From assembly GCA_016295545.1 (NCBI GenBank), contig JAEDLA010000010.1, positions 1-15,369 of the forward strand: a stretch of DNA of 15,369 nt. Reading direction: 5' to 3'. A program made the translations under genes and the position numbers. Source of the stretch: Oscillospiraceae bacterium. GTDB taxonomy: Bacteria > Bacillota > Clostridia > Oscillospirales > Ruminococcaceae. The notes beneath the pieces were generated by a model. That model was not told the origin of the DNA. It did no database searches and was given only the letters and a program-made list of their open reading frames with translations. This document shows positions 1 through 7,362 of this stretch, in pieces. Within the stretch, counting starts at the first letter, position 1. Each line of letters opens with the position of its first letter.

Positions 1-55
1 TCTTGTTCATTTTCCAGTTTCCGGCAATAATTGCCTTTCTTGTTGACTTGTTCAT
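1..55 (-). CDS. tpiA: Triosephosphate isomerase, N-terminal fragment (cut by window edge)
   Basis: Only the first 18 codons are inside the window. They read MNKSTRKAIIAGNWKMNK, and the IAGNWKMNK part is the strongly conserved N-terminal signature of triosephosphate isomerase, including the catalytic lysine of the NWKMN motif. The start is supported by an AAGGAG ribosome binding site complementary to positions 64-69, about 8 nt before the ATG. The enzyme interconverts dihydroxyacetone phosphate and glyceraldehyde 3-phosphate in cytoplasmic glycolysis. It lies 19 nt after the small membrane-protein gene and downstream of pgk on the same strand, so a pgk-(small ORF)-tpiA transcription unit is likely. 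The rest of the protein, and whether it is intact, cannot be seen. Confidence 0.9.
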   Translation of the reverse strand, partial: MNKSTRKAIIAGNWKMNK

Positions 56-74
56 AGTATTAACTCCTTAATAT

Positions 75-284
75 TTATTTGCCTGATTTCTCTGATTTCT
101 TGCCATTGTACACATTGTTTGAATCAGAAAATATGTTGCTGCTGCCGTTATAGCTGCCTATTGCGATTCCGTTTTTAATGGGTGAAGCAATAAAACCGAC
201 TATAATTCCGGCAAATAAGCCGAGCAGAAGTGCAGCAAAGGCAGAATCAGAAAAACTGTTTTCAATTTTATCGATAAGTTTCAT
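75..284 (-). CDS. Small single-span membrane protein between pgk and tpiA
   Basis: This 69-residue protein is of no family I recognise. It has a short charged N-terminus (MKLIDKIENSF), one hydrophobic segment at about residues 15-37 rich in Gly (LLLGLFAGIIVGF), then a polar Ser/Asn/Lys-rich tail ending KKSEKSGK. That suggests a single-pass inner-membrane protein with a short hydrophilic tail. An upstream in-frame ATG at 296 would add four residues (MRIY), but the ATG at 284 is preferred because a GAGG ribosome binding site sits about 6-7 nt before it. Its position between two glycolytic genes suggests co-transcription; no functional link is shown. Coding status is likely but not certain, since it rests on a good start, an organised hydrophobicity pattern and operon spacing. 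Confidence 0.65.
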   Translation of the reverse strand: MKLIDKIENSFSDSAFAALLLGLFAGIIVGFIASPIKNGIAIGSYNGSSNIFSDSNNVYNGKKSEKSGK

Positions 285-308
285 ATATATCCTCATTTAC
301 GGTAATAA

Positions 309-330
309 GGGCGAATATTTCTATCCGCCC
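309..330 (-). repeat. GAAA-tetraloop hairpin in the pgk downstream spacer
   Basis: Read on the minus strand, this is a 9-bp stem GGGCGGATA / TATTCGCCC (one G-U pair) around a GAAA tetraloop. It is followed by a weak TTATTA tract rather than a clean U-run. It lies between pgk and the small membrane-protein gene, in the direction of transcription. It resembles the short GGGGCGAAT-type REP hairpins common in Firmicutes intergenic DNA. It may stabilise the upstream pgk mRNA or attenuate read-through; both are inference. Confidence 0.6.
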
Positions 331-364
331 CTACTGATTTGCATACAAAAGCTTAACGATTTCT

Positions 365-427
365 CCCCACCTCCCTTGGGGGAGGTTGCACTTACTTGCA
401 TTTGCTTGTAAATGCAGTCAGGTGGGG
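365..427. repeat. Composite inverted-repeat element (REP/MITE-like)
   Basis: An outer inverted repeat CCCCACCT (365-372) / AGGTGGGG (420-427) encloses two further hairpins. One is ACCTCCC-ttgg-GGGAGGT (369-386), which competes with the outer left arm. The other is TGCATTT-gcttgt-AAATGCA (397-416). There is no coding potential. The nested, base-paired layout is typical of non-autonomous intergenic repeats in gut Clostridia. It lies just 3' of pgk, so it will be present in the operon transcript. Confidence 0.6.
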
Positions 428-432
428 GAAAT

Positions 433-444
433 GCCTGCGCAGGC
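433..444. repeat. GCCTGCGCAGGC palindrome at the pgk 3' end
   Basis: This perfect 12-bp palindrome ends 7 bp from the pgk stop codon. The same context (gggaaaYGCCTG...GCGCAGGCT) recurs at 7476-7498 in the hydrogenase leader, where a 3-nt insertion turns it into a GCCTGC-tgc-GCAGGC hairpin. The two copies are in the same orientation relative to the genes they accompany. Confidence 0.55.
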
Positions 445-451
445 TCTGCGC

Positions 452-1672
452 TTATTTTTCAGCAATAGCAGCAACGCCGGGAAGAACCTTACCCTCAAGG
501 TATTCAAGGGAAGCACCGCCGCCTGTGGAGATGTGGCTCATCTTGTCAGCGAAGCCAAGCTGGATAACAGCTGCTGCGGAGTCACCGCCGCCGATAATTG
601 TTGTAGCGTCTGTCTCAGCAAGAGCCTTAGCAACAGCGATAGTACCCTTAGCAAGAACAGGATTCTCGAAAACGCCCATAGGTCCGTTCCATACAACAGT
701 CTTTGCAGACTTTACAGCGTCAGCAAAAAGCTCCTGAGTCTTTACGCCGATATCAAGTCCCATTTTGTCAGCAGGAATCTTGTCGGAATCAACATTCTCG
801 ATAGAGATCTCAGCATCGATAGGATTCGGGAACTCAGCTGCAACAGAGGTATCAACAGGAAGAAGAATCTTCTTGCCAAGCTTTTCAGCCTTAGCAAGCA
901 TTTCCTTGCAGTAGTCGATCTTCTCGTCGTCAACGAGAGATGTTCCGATAGAACCGCCGTTAGCCTTGATAAATGTATAAGCCATACCGCCGCCGATAAT
1001 AAGGGTATCGCACTTTTCAAGCAGGTTTGAAATAACATTGAGCTTGTCTGCAACCTTAGCACCGCCAAGAATAGCAACGAAAGGACGCTCAGGAACTTCA
1101 ACGGCATTTCCGAGATACTTTATCTCTTTCTGCATGAGGTATCCTACAGCAGTTTCCTTAACAAATTTTGTAACACCGGCAGTAGAAGCGTGTGCTCTGT
1201 GAGCTGAACCGAAAGCGTCCATTACGAAAACTTCGCCGTCAACGAGGTCAGCAAGCTCCTTAGAGAACTCCTCACCGTTCTTTGTCTCCTCAGCGCCACG
1301 GAATCTTGTATTTTCAAGAACTACGATTTCGCCGTCAGCCATTTCTGCAACAGCCTTCTTAGCATTTTCGCCGACAACAGTATCATCAGCAGCAAAAACT
1401 ACCTTTGTGTCAACAAGCTCAGCCAGTCTCTCTGCAGCGGGTGCAAGTGAGAACTTAGCCTCAGGACCGTTCTTGGGCTTGCCGAGATGTGAGCAGAGAA
1501 CAACCTTTGCTCCGTTCTCAACGAGCTTATTAATTGTAGGAAGAGCAGCCTGGATTCTGTTATCGTTAGTGATAACGCCGTCCTTGAGCGGAACATTGAA
1601 GTCAACTCTTACGAGAACCTTTCTGCCCTTAACATTAATATCCTCTACAGTAACTTTGTTTAATCCTGCCAT
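452..1672 (-). CDS. pgk: Phosphoglycerate kinase
   Basis: This is a complete 406-residue glycolytic enzyme that transfers phosphate from 1,3-bisphosphoglycerate to ADP in the cytoplasm. Visible family motifs, in order, are RVDFNVPL (22-29), SHLGKPK (61-67), ENTRF (120-124), the substrate-binding AHRAHAST (157-164), GGAKVADK (203-210), NGPMGVFE (about 329-336), GGGDSAAA (about 361) and [11 protein letters not shown] (about 384-394). Length is normal for bacterial Pgk and no key motif is missing. The ATG at 1672 has an AAAGGATG ribosome binding site a little farther away than usual. It is probably the first gene of a pgk-small ORF-tpiA unit, with its own promoter at 1755-1783. The lysR gene upstream is on the same strand with no clear terminator between them, so some read-through is possible. 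Confidence 0.97.
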   Translation of the reverse strand: MAGLNKVTVEDINVKGRKVLVRVDFNVPLKDGVITNDNRIQAALPTINKLVENGAKVVLCSHLGKPKNGPEAKFSLAPAAERLAELVDTKVVFAADDTVVGENAKKAVAEMADGEIVVLENTRFRGAEETKNGEEFSKELADLVDGEVFVMDAFGSAHRAHASTAGVTKFVKETAVGYLMQKEIKYLGNAVEVPERPFVAILGGAKVADKLNVISNLLEKCDTLIIGGGMAYTFIKANGGSIGTSLVDDEKIDYCKEMLAKAEKLGKKILLPVDTSVAAEFPNPIDAEISIENVDSDKIPADKMGLDIGVKTQELFADAVKSAKTVVWNGPMGVFENPVLAKGTIAVAKALAETDATTIIGGGDSAAAVIQLGFADKMSHISTGGGASLEYLEGKVLPGVAAIAEK

Positions 1673-1754
1673 TTTTATGACATCCTTTCATATTAATATA
1701 CATACAAATATGCTGCTGTCAGCTGACTTTTTCCAGATAACAGCTTACCTTACT

Positions 1755-1783
1755 ATTCTACACTATTTTGAGATTTTTTTCAA
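1755..1783 (-). promoter_or_regulatory. Predicted sigma-A promoter of pgk
   Basis: On the minus strand, TTGAAA (1783-1778) and TAGAAT (1760-1755) are separated by exactly 17 bp, each matching the consensus at 5 of 6 positions. The predicted start near 1748 gives a leader of about 76 nt. A second, weaker candidate lies closer to the gene: CTGACA (1722-1717), 16 bp, TATATT (1700-1695). It overlaps the palindrome GTCAGCTGAC (1718-1727). Confidence 0.6.
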
Positions 1784-1858
1784 GTACTTATGCAAATTTT
1801 TTCAGAATTGTTCATTATATGGCTTTTGCAGGTGATTTTTTCTGTTTATGCCGTCAAA

Positions 1859-2731
1859 TTATTTCATTCTCGAACCGGTATAGCTTCTCAGGAAAGCGAA
1901 AAATTCCTCTACATTTGAGTTGTCGGATTTATTGTGATTGCAGGTAAAGAGAATATCCCTGTGACACCTGGGATTTAAAATTTCAAGCAGTTGAACGTTG
2001 TCTACCTCAAGCTTTCCCCATGTATGCTCCGGCCAGAAGCCTATCCCGATATTGGCGGCTATCATGTTTCTTACTGCTGCCGGACTGTCGCTCTCGAAAA
2101 TGATTTTCGGCTCAAATCCCACGTTTTCGCAGAATTTATCGCAGATATACCTAAGCTGTCTTGAACCGAAAAGACTGATAAATCCCTCATTTTTCACCTC
2201 TGTCAGATCTATGGAGCTTACTCCCTGATATTTCTCGTTATTCGGCACAGCAAGATAGATTTTTTCAGTGCAGACAAACTTATTTTCAGCATTTTCCTCT
2301 GAAAAATTGTAGAACATTCTCGTTGTAACGCCGATATCGTATAATTCGTCCTTTGTATTCTGAAAAACCTGAAAATTAATGTTCGGGTGAGTTGTTTTGT
2401 ACTCGATTATAGCCTCAGTTATAAGCGTGGAAGCCGCAAGAACATTCAGGTGGATAGTCTCGTTTTCAAGGGCAATTTTTGTTTTCAGCTGTTCCGGAAT
2501 TGCTTCAAGCTCCTGCATGACGGGAGCAAACTTATCCCGCAGGAATCTGCCGTACTCAGTAAGAATAATATTTCTTCCCTTGTGGGTAAAAAGCGGAACT
2601 CCCAGCTCTGCTTCAAAACGGTGAATAGATTTTGTCAGTGCCGGCTGAGCAACATGAAGCTTTTTTGCACTTTTTGTTACGTGCTGACTGTCAGCAACCT
2701 CTAAAAAATATTTAATCTGCATAAAATCCAT
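1859..2731 (-). CDS. LysR-family transcriptional regulator
   Basis: This 290-residue protein has the standard LysR layout. The N-terminal winged helix-turn-helix spans about residues 1-60 (FMQIKYFLEVADSQHVTKSAKKLHVAQPALT, in two stretches, then FEAELGVPLFTHKGRNIILTE). The C-terminal effector-binding domain spans about 85-285. A GTG three codons upstream (2740) is possible, but AGGAG lies 8 nt before the ATG at 2731, so that start is chosen. It is divergent from the SemiSWEET-like gene, with overlapping promoters and a T-N11-A dyad between them, so the neighbour is its most likely target, and autoregulation is likely. The effector is unknown. A role in sugar sensing is inference from the neighbour only. 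Confidence 0.92.
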   Translation of the reverse strand: MDFMQIKYFLEVADSQHVTKSAKKLHVAQPALTKSIHRFEAELGVPLFTHKGRNIILTEYGRFLRDKFAPVMQELEAIPEQLKTKIALENETIHLNVLAASTLITEAIIEYKTTHPNINFQVFQNTKDELYDIGVTTRMFYNFSEENAENKFVCTEKIYLAVPNNEKYQGVSSIDLTEVKNEGFISLFGSRQLRYICDKFCENVGFEPKIIFESDSPAAVRNMIAANIGIGFWPEHTWGKLEVDNVQLLEILNPRCHRDILFTCNHNKSDNSNVEEFFAFLRSYTGSRMK

Positions 2732-2748
2732 ATTCAGCACTCCTATTG

Positions 2749-2763
2749 ATAACTTAAAGTTAT
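2749..2763. promoter_or_regulatory. LysR-type operator (T-N11-A dyad)
   Basis: ATAACTT-A-AAGTTAT is a perfect 7-bp inverted repeat with a 1-bp centre. The inner 13 bp (2750-2762) satisfies the LysR T-N11-A rule. Its centre (2756) is about 65 bp upstream of the predicted SemiSWEET start site, the usual position of the LysR recognition site. It lies about 7-21 nt inside the predicted lysR transcript, which fits autorepression. Confidence 0.7.
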
Positions 2764-2776
2764 GTTTTCTATAATT

Positions 2777-2805
2777 ATTATATATTAGACATTATCGTTT
2801 GTCAA
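2777..2805 (-). promoter_or_regulatory. Predicted sigma-A promoter of the lysR gene
   Basis: On the minus strand, a perfect TTGACA (2805-2800) and a perfect TATAAT (2782-2777) are separated by 17 bp. The predicted start is near 2770, leaving about a 40-nt leader that contains the dyad at 2749-2763. It overlaps the opposite-facing promoter at 2786-2814 almost completely, so RNA polymerase occupancy should be mutually exclusive. Confidence 0.8.
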
Positions 2806-2814
2806 TGATATAAT
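2786..2814 (+). promoter_or_regulatory. Predicted sigma-A promoter of the SemiSWEET-like gene
   Basis: TAGACA (2786-2791) and a perfect TATAAT (2809-2814) are separated by 17 bp. The predicted start is near 2821, giving about a 30-nt leader with AAAGGAG (2836-2842) placed 8 nt before the ATG. Confidence 0.75.
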
Positions 2815-2850
2815 AATAGCAGAAACAAAAATATCAAAGGAGTTTTTACT

Positions 2851-3153
2851 ATGTCTCAGATTTTAGAAACAATCATGCTTATATGCTTCGGCTTTTCATG
2901 GCCGATGTCCGTTGTGAAGAATATCCGCTCAAAAACTGCCAAGTCCATGAGCCTGCCGTTTATTCTGCTGATAATCTCCGGATATATTGCCGGAATCTGC
3001 GCAAAAATCTATACACACCAGCTGAATTTCGTGCTTGTTGTTTATCTTATAAATCTTGCGATTGTCTCCGTTAATATCGTTATATATTTCATCAATAAAA
3101 AATATGACAGACAGGCGGAAATCTCCCAAAATATGCAGGCTGAAAATGTCTGA
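2851..3153 (+). CDS. SemiSWEET / PQ-loop small membrane transporter
   Basis: This 100-residue protein has three predicted membrane helices at about residues 4-22, 35-54 and 60-83, followed by a short charged tail. The first loop reads SWPMSVVKNIRSKTAKSMSLPF, given here only as a motif region of residues 15-36. It matches the PQ-loop pattern in which a Pro ends helix 1 and a TKS-x-x-x-SLP segment leads into helix 2. Size and topology fit SemiSWEET proteins, which work as homodimers to move small sugars or other small solutes across the inner membrane. The ATG is set by an excellent AAAGGAG site. The divergent LysR regulator probably controls it. The substrate cannot be told from the sequence; transport activity is inferred from family resemblance. 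Confidence 0.8.
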   Translation: MSQILETIMLICFGFSWPMSVVKNIRSKTAKSMSLPFILLIISGYIAGICAKIYTHQLNFVLVVYLINLAIVSVNIVIYFINKKYDRQAEISQNMQAENV

Positions 3154-3161
3154 AAAAATAA

Positions 3162-3192
3162 AAGGTGCTTATGACAAAACCATAAGCACCTT
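3162..3192. terminator. Bidirectional intrinsic terminator
   Basis: A perfect 12-bp stem AAGGTGCTTATG / CATAAGCACCTT encloses a 7-nt loop (3174-3180). On the minus strand it is followed by TTTATTTTTTC, a strong U-tract for the hydrogenase operon. On the plus strand it is followed by an AT-rich run that can end the SemiSWEET transcript. The hydA stop codon lies only 6 bp away. Confidence 0.88.
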
Positions 3193-3198
3193 AAAATT

Positions 3199-4944
3199 TT
3201 ATTTATTAATTTTTCTTTCGATATAAGATGTGTGAAGAATCTCGTGTGCCTTTTCGCTTCCGGGTTCACCGAAAAATTCCTCGTAAACAGCCTTTACAGC
3301 AGGATTTTCATGAGACTTTCTCAGCTTCATCTGACTATCCTGTGTGTAAAGAGCCTTTGCACGTATCTCACGAAGGTCATTGAAATTGCGGATATTTCCG
3401 GGCTGCTGAGGCTGTCCGCCGCCGTTTACACAGCCGCCGGGACATCCCATAATCTCGATAAAGTCATACTCAGCTTCACCGCTTCTTACTCTTGTGAGAA
3501 GCTCGTCTGCATTGCCAAGTCCGCTTGCAACAGCAACTCTTACCTGCTTTCCGCCTACATTGTAGGTTGCTTCCTTAATACCGTCAGTTCCTCTTACCTC
3601 AGTGAAGTCTGTCACGTCCTCTCCTGTGAGTGTATGAACCGCTGTTCTGAGAGCAGCCTCCATAACACCGCCTGTTGCGCCGAAAAGAACAGCTGCACCG
3701 GTAGAGATTCCCAGCGGCTCGTCAAATTTCTCGTCAGGAAGTCTGTGGAAGTTTATGCTTGCAAGATTAATCATTCTGCCAAGCTCTCTTGTTGTGAGAA
3801 CATAATCAACATCAGGAACTCCTGCAGCACTCTGATCCTCTCTGCCTATCTCGAACTTTTTAGCAGTACAGGGCATAATTGAAACCATAACGATATCCTT
3901 GGGATCAATGCCCATTTTCTGAGCATAATATGTCTTAGCTGTTGCGCCGAACATCTGCTGAGGAGACTTGCAGCTTGAAAGATTTTCAATCATATCGGGA
4001 TAATAGTGCTCACAGTAGTTTATCCAGCCAGGCGAACATGAAGTGATAAGCGGCAACTTTCCGCCGTTCTGAAGCCTGTCAATGAACTCATGAGCTTCCT
4101 CCATGATAGTAAGGTCAGCGGCAAAGTCAGTATCAAATACCTTTGCAAAGCCAAGACGTCTCAGTGCTGCGACCATTTTTCCCTCAACATTAGTACCGAG
4201 AGGCATTCCGAAGCATTCGCCCAGTGCTGCACGTACAGCAGGAGCTGTCTGGACAATAACGTGCTTTGAGCTGTCAGCAAGAGCGGCAAAAACATCGTCA
4301 ACATTATCCTTTTCAGCAATAGCGCCTGTGGGACAGACTGTTATACACTGACCGCAGGAAACACAGCTGGTCTGACCAAGTCCCATATCAAAGGGAGAGC
4401 CTATATATGTGCTGAATCCACGCTTATTTGCGCCGATTACACCTATTTTCTGAACCTTTTCACATACTGCTGTACAGCGGCGGCAAAGAATGCACTTATT
4501 ATTGTCACGGTACATATGAACAGCTGAATTATCTATCTCGTACTTGTTCAGAACGCCCTCGTAAAGCGAAGCGTCGTCAACGTCCATAGCTCGTGAAAGC
4601 TTCTGAAGCTCACAGTTGCCGCTTCTTACGCATGAGAGACACTTTTTGTCGTGAGTGGAGAGAATAAGCTCAAGAGTCTTTTTTCTTGACTCAATTACCT
4701 TTTTGGAACAGGTAAGTATCTCCATTCCCTCTGAAACAGGGTAAACACAGGCAGCAACAAGACGGAATCCCCTGCCCTCGTTGACCTCAGTAATACAAAT
4801 ACGGCAGGCGCCTATTTCATTGATTTTTTTAAGGTAGCAGAGCGTAGGAATCTCTATGCCTGCAATATGAGCCGCTTCGAGAACCGTTGAACCGGCAGGA
4901 ACAGAAACCTCTGCTCCGTTTATTTTAACTGTAATATTTTCCAT
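3199..4944 (-). CDS. hydA: [FeFe] hydrogenase catalytic subunit HydA (HndD-like)
   Basis: This 581-residue protein is the H2-producing subunit of a cytoplasmic NAD-linked [FeFe] hydrogenase. It has an N-terminal [2Fe-2S] ferredoxin domain (C36, C47, C50, C66), a His-Cys3 [4Fe-4S] site (H98, C102, C105, C111) and two [4Fe-4S] motifs (C151/154/157/161 and C194/197/200/204). The H-cluster domain follows, with motif L1 TSCSPGW (301-307), L2 MPCTAKKFE (C359) and L3 EIMGCPGGCVNGGGQP (C501, C505). A small-subunit-like tail (about 525-575) ends the protein. It lacks the extra C-terminal [2Fe-2S] domain of the longer Thermotoga-type HydA. L1 has Ser where many characterised enzymes have a second Cys. 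A GGGGAGGA site precedes the ATG by a few nt, just after the hydB stop. With HydB and HydC it should form an electron-bifurcating or NADH-dependent complex. Confidence 0.95.
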   Translation of the reverse strand: MENITVKINGAEVSVPAGSTVLEAAHIAGIEIPTLCYLKKINEIGACRICITEVNEGRGFRLVAACVYPVSEGMEILTCSKKVIESRKKTLELILSTHDKKCLSCVRSGNCELQKLSRAMDVDDASLYEGVLNKYEIDNSAVHMYRDNNKCILCRRCTAVCEKVQKIGVIGANKRGFSTYIGSPFDMGLGQTSCVSCGQCITVCPTGAIAEKDNVDDVFAALADSSKHVIVQTAPAVRAALGECFGMPLGTNVEGKMVAALRRLGFAKVFDTDFAADLTIMEEAHEFIDRLQNGGKLPLITSCSPGWINYCEHYYPDMIENLSSCKSPQQMFGATAKTYYAQKMGIDPKDIVMVSIMPCTAKKFEIGREDQSAAGVPDVDYVLTTRELGRMINLASINFHRLPDEKFDEPLGISTGAAVLFGATGGVMEAALRTAVHTLTGEDVTDFTEVRGTDGIKEATYNVGGKQVRVAVASGLGNADELLTRVRSGEAEYDFIEIMGCPGGCVNGGGQPQQPGNIRNFNDLREIRAKALYTQDSQMKLRKSHENPAVKAVYEEFFGEPGSEKAHEILHTSYIERKINK

Positions 4945-4957
4945 TGAAATTCCTCCC

Positions 4958-6835
4958 CTATTTCCTGATAATTGCGCAGAATTTGCACTTCTCGATACAA
5001 GCGCCGCATTTCAGGCATTTTGTGGTATCGATTGTGTGAGGAGAACGAACTGTACCCTCAATAGCACCGGCAGGACAAACCCTTGCACAGGCAGTACAGC
5101 CCTTGCATCTGTCCTCGATGATAGTATACTGCAGAAGGTCCTTGCAGACTCCGGCAGGACATTTCTTGTCAACAACGTGAGCGATATACTCGTCACGGAA
5201 ATAGCGGAGTGTTGAAAGTACCGGATTGGGCGCAGTCTGACCAAGTCCGCAGAGGGAATTTGTCTTAACGTGGAAGCAGAGCTGCTCCAGCTTGTCAATA
5301 TCCTCAAGAGTACCCTGACCTTTAGTGATCCTGTCCAGAATCTCATACATTCTCTTTGTACCGATACGGCAGGGAGCGCACTTTCCGCAGGACTCATCAA
5401 CAGTGAATTCAAGGAAGAATTTGGCAATATCGACCATACAGGTGTCCTCGTCCATGACAATAAGTCCGCCTGAGCCCATCATAGAGCCGATTTTTATAAG
5501 GTTATCGTAGTCAATGGGAATATCAAAGTGCTCAGCGGGAATACAGCCGCCGGAAGGACCGCCTGTCTGTGCAGCCTTGAATTTCTTTCCGTTGGGAATA
5601 CCGCCGCCGATTCCCTCAACGACCTCACGCAGAGTAGTACCCATAGGAACTTCCACAAGACCTGTATTGTTGATTTTTCCGCCCAGTGCGAAAACCTTGG
5701 TACCCTTTGACTTTTCAGTACCCATAGAAGCGAACCATTCGCCGCCTTTAAGGATAATATTCGGGATATTTGCATAAGTCTCAACGTTGTTGAGGATAGT
5801 AGGCTTCTGGAAAAGTCCTTTTTCAGCAGGGAAAGGCGGTCTTGGACGAGGTTCTCCTCTGTTGCCCTCGATAGAGGTCATAAGAGCAGTTTCCTCGCCG
5901 CAGACGAAAGCTCCTGCACCGAGTCTCAGCTCAATGTCAAAATCAAAGCCTGTGCCGAAAATGTCCTTGCCCAGCATACCGATCTCACGAGCCTGATTTA
6001 TGGCTATTTCAAGGCGTTTTACAGCAATGGGGTATTCTGCACGAACATATATGTAGCCCTGAGACGCACCGATAGCATAGCCGGCAATTGCCATAGCTTC
6101 AAGAACAACATGGGGATCACCCTCAAGGACTGAACGGTCCATGAAAGCGCCGGGATCTCCCTCATCGGCATTACAGCAAACATACTTGATATCAGCGTCG
6201 GGAACGATATTGCGGGCAAGCTTCCATTTCATTCCTGTTGGGAATCCGCCGCCGCCTCTGCCTCTGAGACCGCTGTCGAGAATAGTCTGGATAACCTCCT
6301 CCGGTGTCATCTGGGTAAGAGCCTTTCCGAGAGCCTGATAACCGCCTCTGCCTATGTATTCATCAACGCACTCAGGATCGATTATTCCGCAGTTTCTGAG
6401 GGCAACACGCTTCTGCTTAGCATAGAAATTTGTCTTGTCAAGGGCAGTAATCTCATCACCGCAGACAGTTTCCTCATATAGGAATTCCTTGACAGGATTA
6501 CCCTCAACGAGGTGTTCCTTAACGATACGGGGGATTTCATCGGTATTAACCATTGAGTAGAAAGTGCCCTCCGGATAAACTATCATAATCGGACCGAGAG
6601 CGCAAAGTCCGAAGCAGCCTGTTCTTACGACCTGAACCTTATCCTCTATTCCATTCTTTTTCAGTTCATCTTCAAGCACGCTTATGACCTGTGCAGAGCC
6701 TGAAGATGTACAGCCTGTACCGCCGCAGACAAGAACGTGCTTTTCATACTTTGAAGTACTGGCACCCTGAGTTCTCACTGCAATTTCATTGTGCATTTTT
6801 TCTCTGACAGCGTTAAGCTCTTCAAGAGTTTTCAT
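4958..6835 (-). CDS. hydB: NAD(P)-linked [FeFe] hydrogenase subunit HydB (HndC/NuoF-like)
   Basis: This 625-residue flavoprotein links NADH to the hydrogenase. It has an N-terminal thioredoxin-like [2Fe-2S] domain (C37, C42, C74, C78) and a NuoF core with the glycine-rich nucleotide/FMN region GRGGGGFPTG (192-201) and AGAFVCGEETAL (307-318). The NuoF [4Fe-4S] site is ESCGKCAPCR plus C529 (C483, C486, C489). A C-terminal ferredoxin domain holds two [4Fe-4S] motifs (C577/580/583/587 and C607/610/613/617). This layout is that of HydB/HndC, not of respiratory NuoF, which lacks the N- and C-terminal additions. The start is set by an AGGAGGAAG site just upstream. It lies 29 nt after hydC and 13 nt before hydA, so it is the middle gene of the operon. 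In the bifurcating family this subunit carries the flavin site; bifurcation here is inferred. Confidence 0.95.
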   Translation of the reverse strand: MKTLEELNAVREKMHNEIAVRTQGASTSKYEKHVLVCGGTGCTSSGSAQVISVLEDELKKNGIEDKVQVVRTGCFGLCALGPIMIVYPEGTFYSMVNTDEIPRIVKEHLVEGNPVKEFLYEETVCGDEITALDKTNFYAKQKRVALRNCGIIDPECVDEYIGRGGYQALGKALTQMTPEEVIQTILDSGLRGRGGGGFPTGMKWKLARNIVPDADIKYVCCNADEGDPGAFMDRSVLEGDPHVVLEAMAIAGYAIGASQGYIYVRAEYPIAVKRLEIAINQAREIGMLGKDIFGTGFDFDIELRLGAGAFVCGEETALMTSIEGNRGEPRPRPPFPAEKGLFQKPTILNNVETYANIPNIILKGGEWFASMGTEKSKGTKVFALGGKINNTGLVEVPMGTTLREVVEGIGGGIPNGKKFKAAQTGGPSGGCIPAEHFDIPIDYDNLIKIGSMMGSGGLIVMDEDTCMVDIAKFFLEFTVDESCGKCAPCRIGTKRMYEILDRITKGQGTLEDIDKLEQLCFHVKTNSLCGLGQTAPNPVLSTLRYFRDEYIAHVVDKKCPAGVCKDLLQYTIIEDRCKGCTACARVCPAGAIEGTVRSPHTIDTTKCLKCGACIEKCKFCAIIRK

Positions 6836-6864
6836 AAAACTTCCTCCTATTGTTGGTGTATTGG

Positions 6865-7362
6865 TTAATCTGCATATTTTTCAAGAATAGCGTCAATATC
6901 GTCAACGGTAAGACGGCCGTAAACGTCATCATTCACAGTAATAACAGGGGCAAGTCCGCAGGCGCCGATGCATCTGCAAGCCTCCAGAGAGAACTTGCCG
7001 TCGGGAGTACATTCTCCGTCACTGATACCCAGTTTGTTCTGAAGCTTGTTGAAAATATTTCCTGAGCCTTTAACGTAGCAGGCTGTGCCGAGACAGACTG
7101 AAATCTTGTATTTGCCCTTTGGCACAAGGGAAAACTGAGCATAAAAGGTTACTATCCCGTAAATTTTTTCAAGGGGGATACCGGTATTGTCGGAAATAAT
7201 AGTCTGAACCTCTACAGGCAGATATCCGTAAATCTCCTGAGCCTTTTGCAGAATCGGCATAAGAGCGCCCTTTTCGTCCTTTTTCTCCTCGATAACTTTA
7301 AGGAGCCGGGCTTCCTGTTCAGGAGTACCTCTGAACTGGCTTTTTGCAGCTGTTGTATTCAT
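6865..7362 (-). CDS. hydC: [FeFe] hydrogenase [2Fe-2S] subunit HydC (HndA/NuoE-like)
   Basis: This 165-residue NuoE-family subunit carries one thioredoxin-fold [2Fe-2S] cluster. The ligands are C90, C95, C131 and C135, giving C-x4-C-x35-C-x3-C, the family pattern. The N-terminal helical region (about 10-75) contains the typical LPxEVQTIISDNTGIP and YGIVTFYAQF segments. An upstream in-frame ATG at 7404 would add 14 residues, but AGGAGG lies 7 nt before the ATG at 7362 and inside that extension, so the shorter start is chosen. It is the first gene of hydCBA and would pass electrons between HydB and the rest of the complex. It is preceded by a long leader with hairpins. Confidence 0.95.
   Translation of the reverse strand: MNTTAAKSQFRGTPEQEARLLKVIEEKKDEKGALMPILQKAQEIYGYLPVEVQTIISDNTGIPLEKIYGIVTFYAQFSLVPKGKYKISVCLGTACYVKGSGNIFNKLQNKLGISDGECTPDGKFSLEACRCIGACGLAPVITVNDDVYGRLTVDDIDAILEKYAD

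Noticed and set aside
386..1030. Plus-strand reading frame of 214 codons opposite pgk
   Set aside because: It is the antisense shadow of pgk, whose family motifs are unmistakable; the frame has no ribosome site and no family features.
3232..3882. Plus-strand reading frame of 216 codons opposite hydA
   Set aside because: Antisense shadow of the conserved H-cluster domain; composition rich in Ser/Cys/Leu as expected from a shadow.
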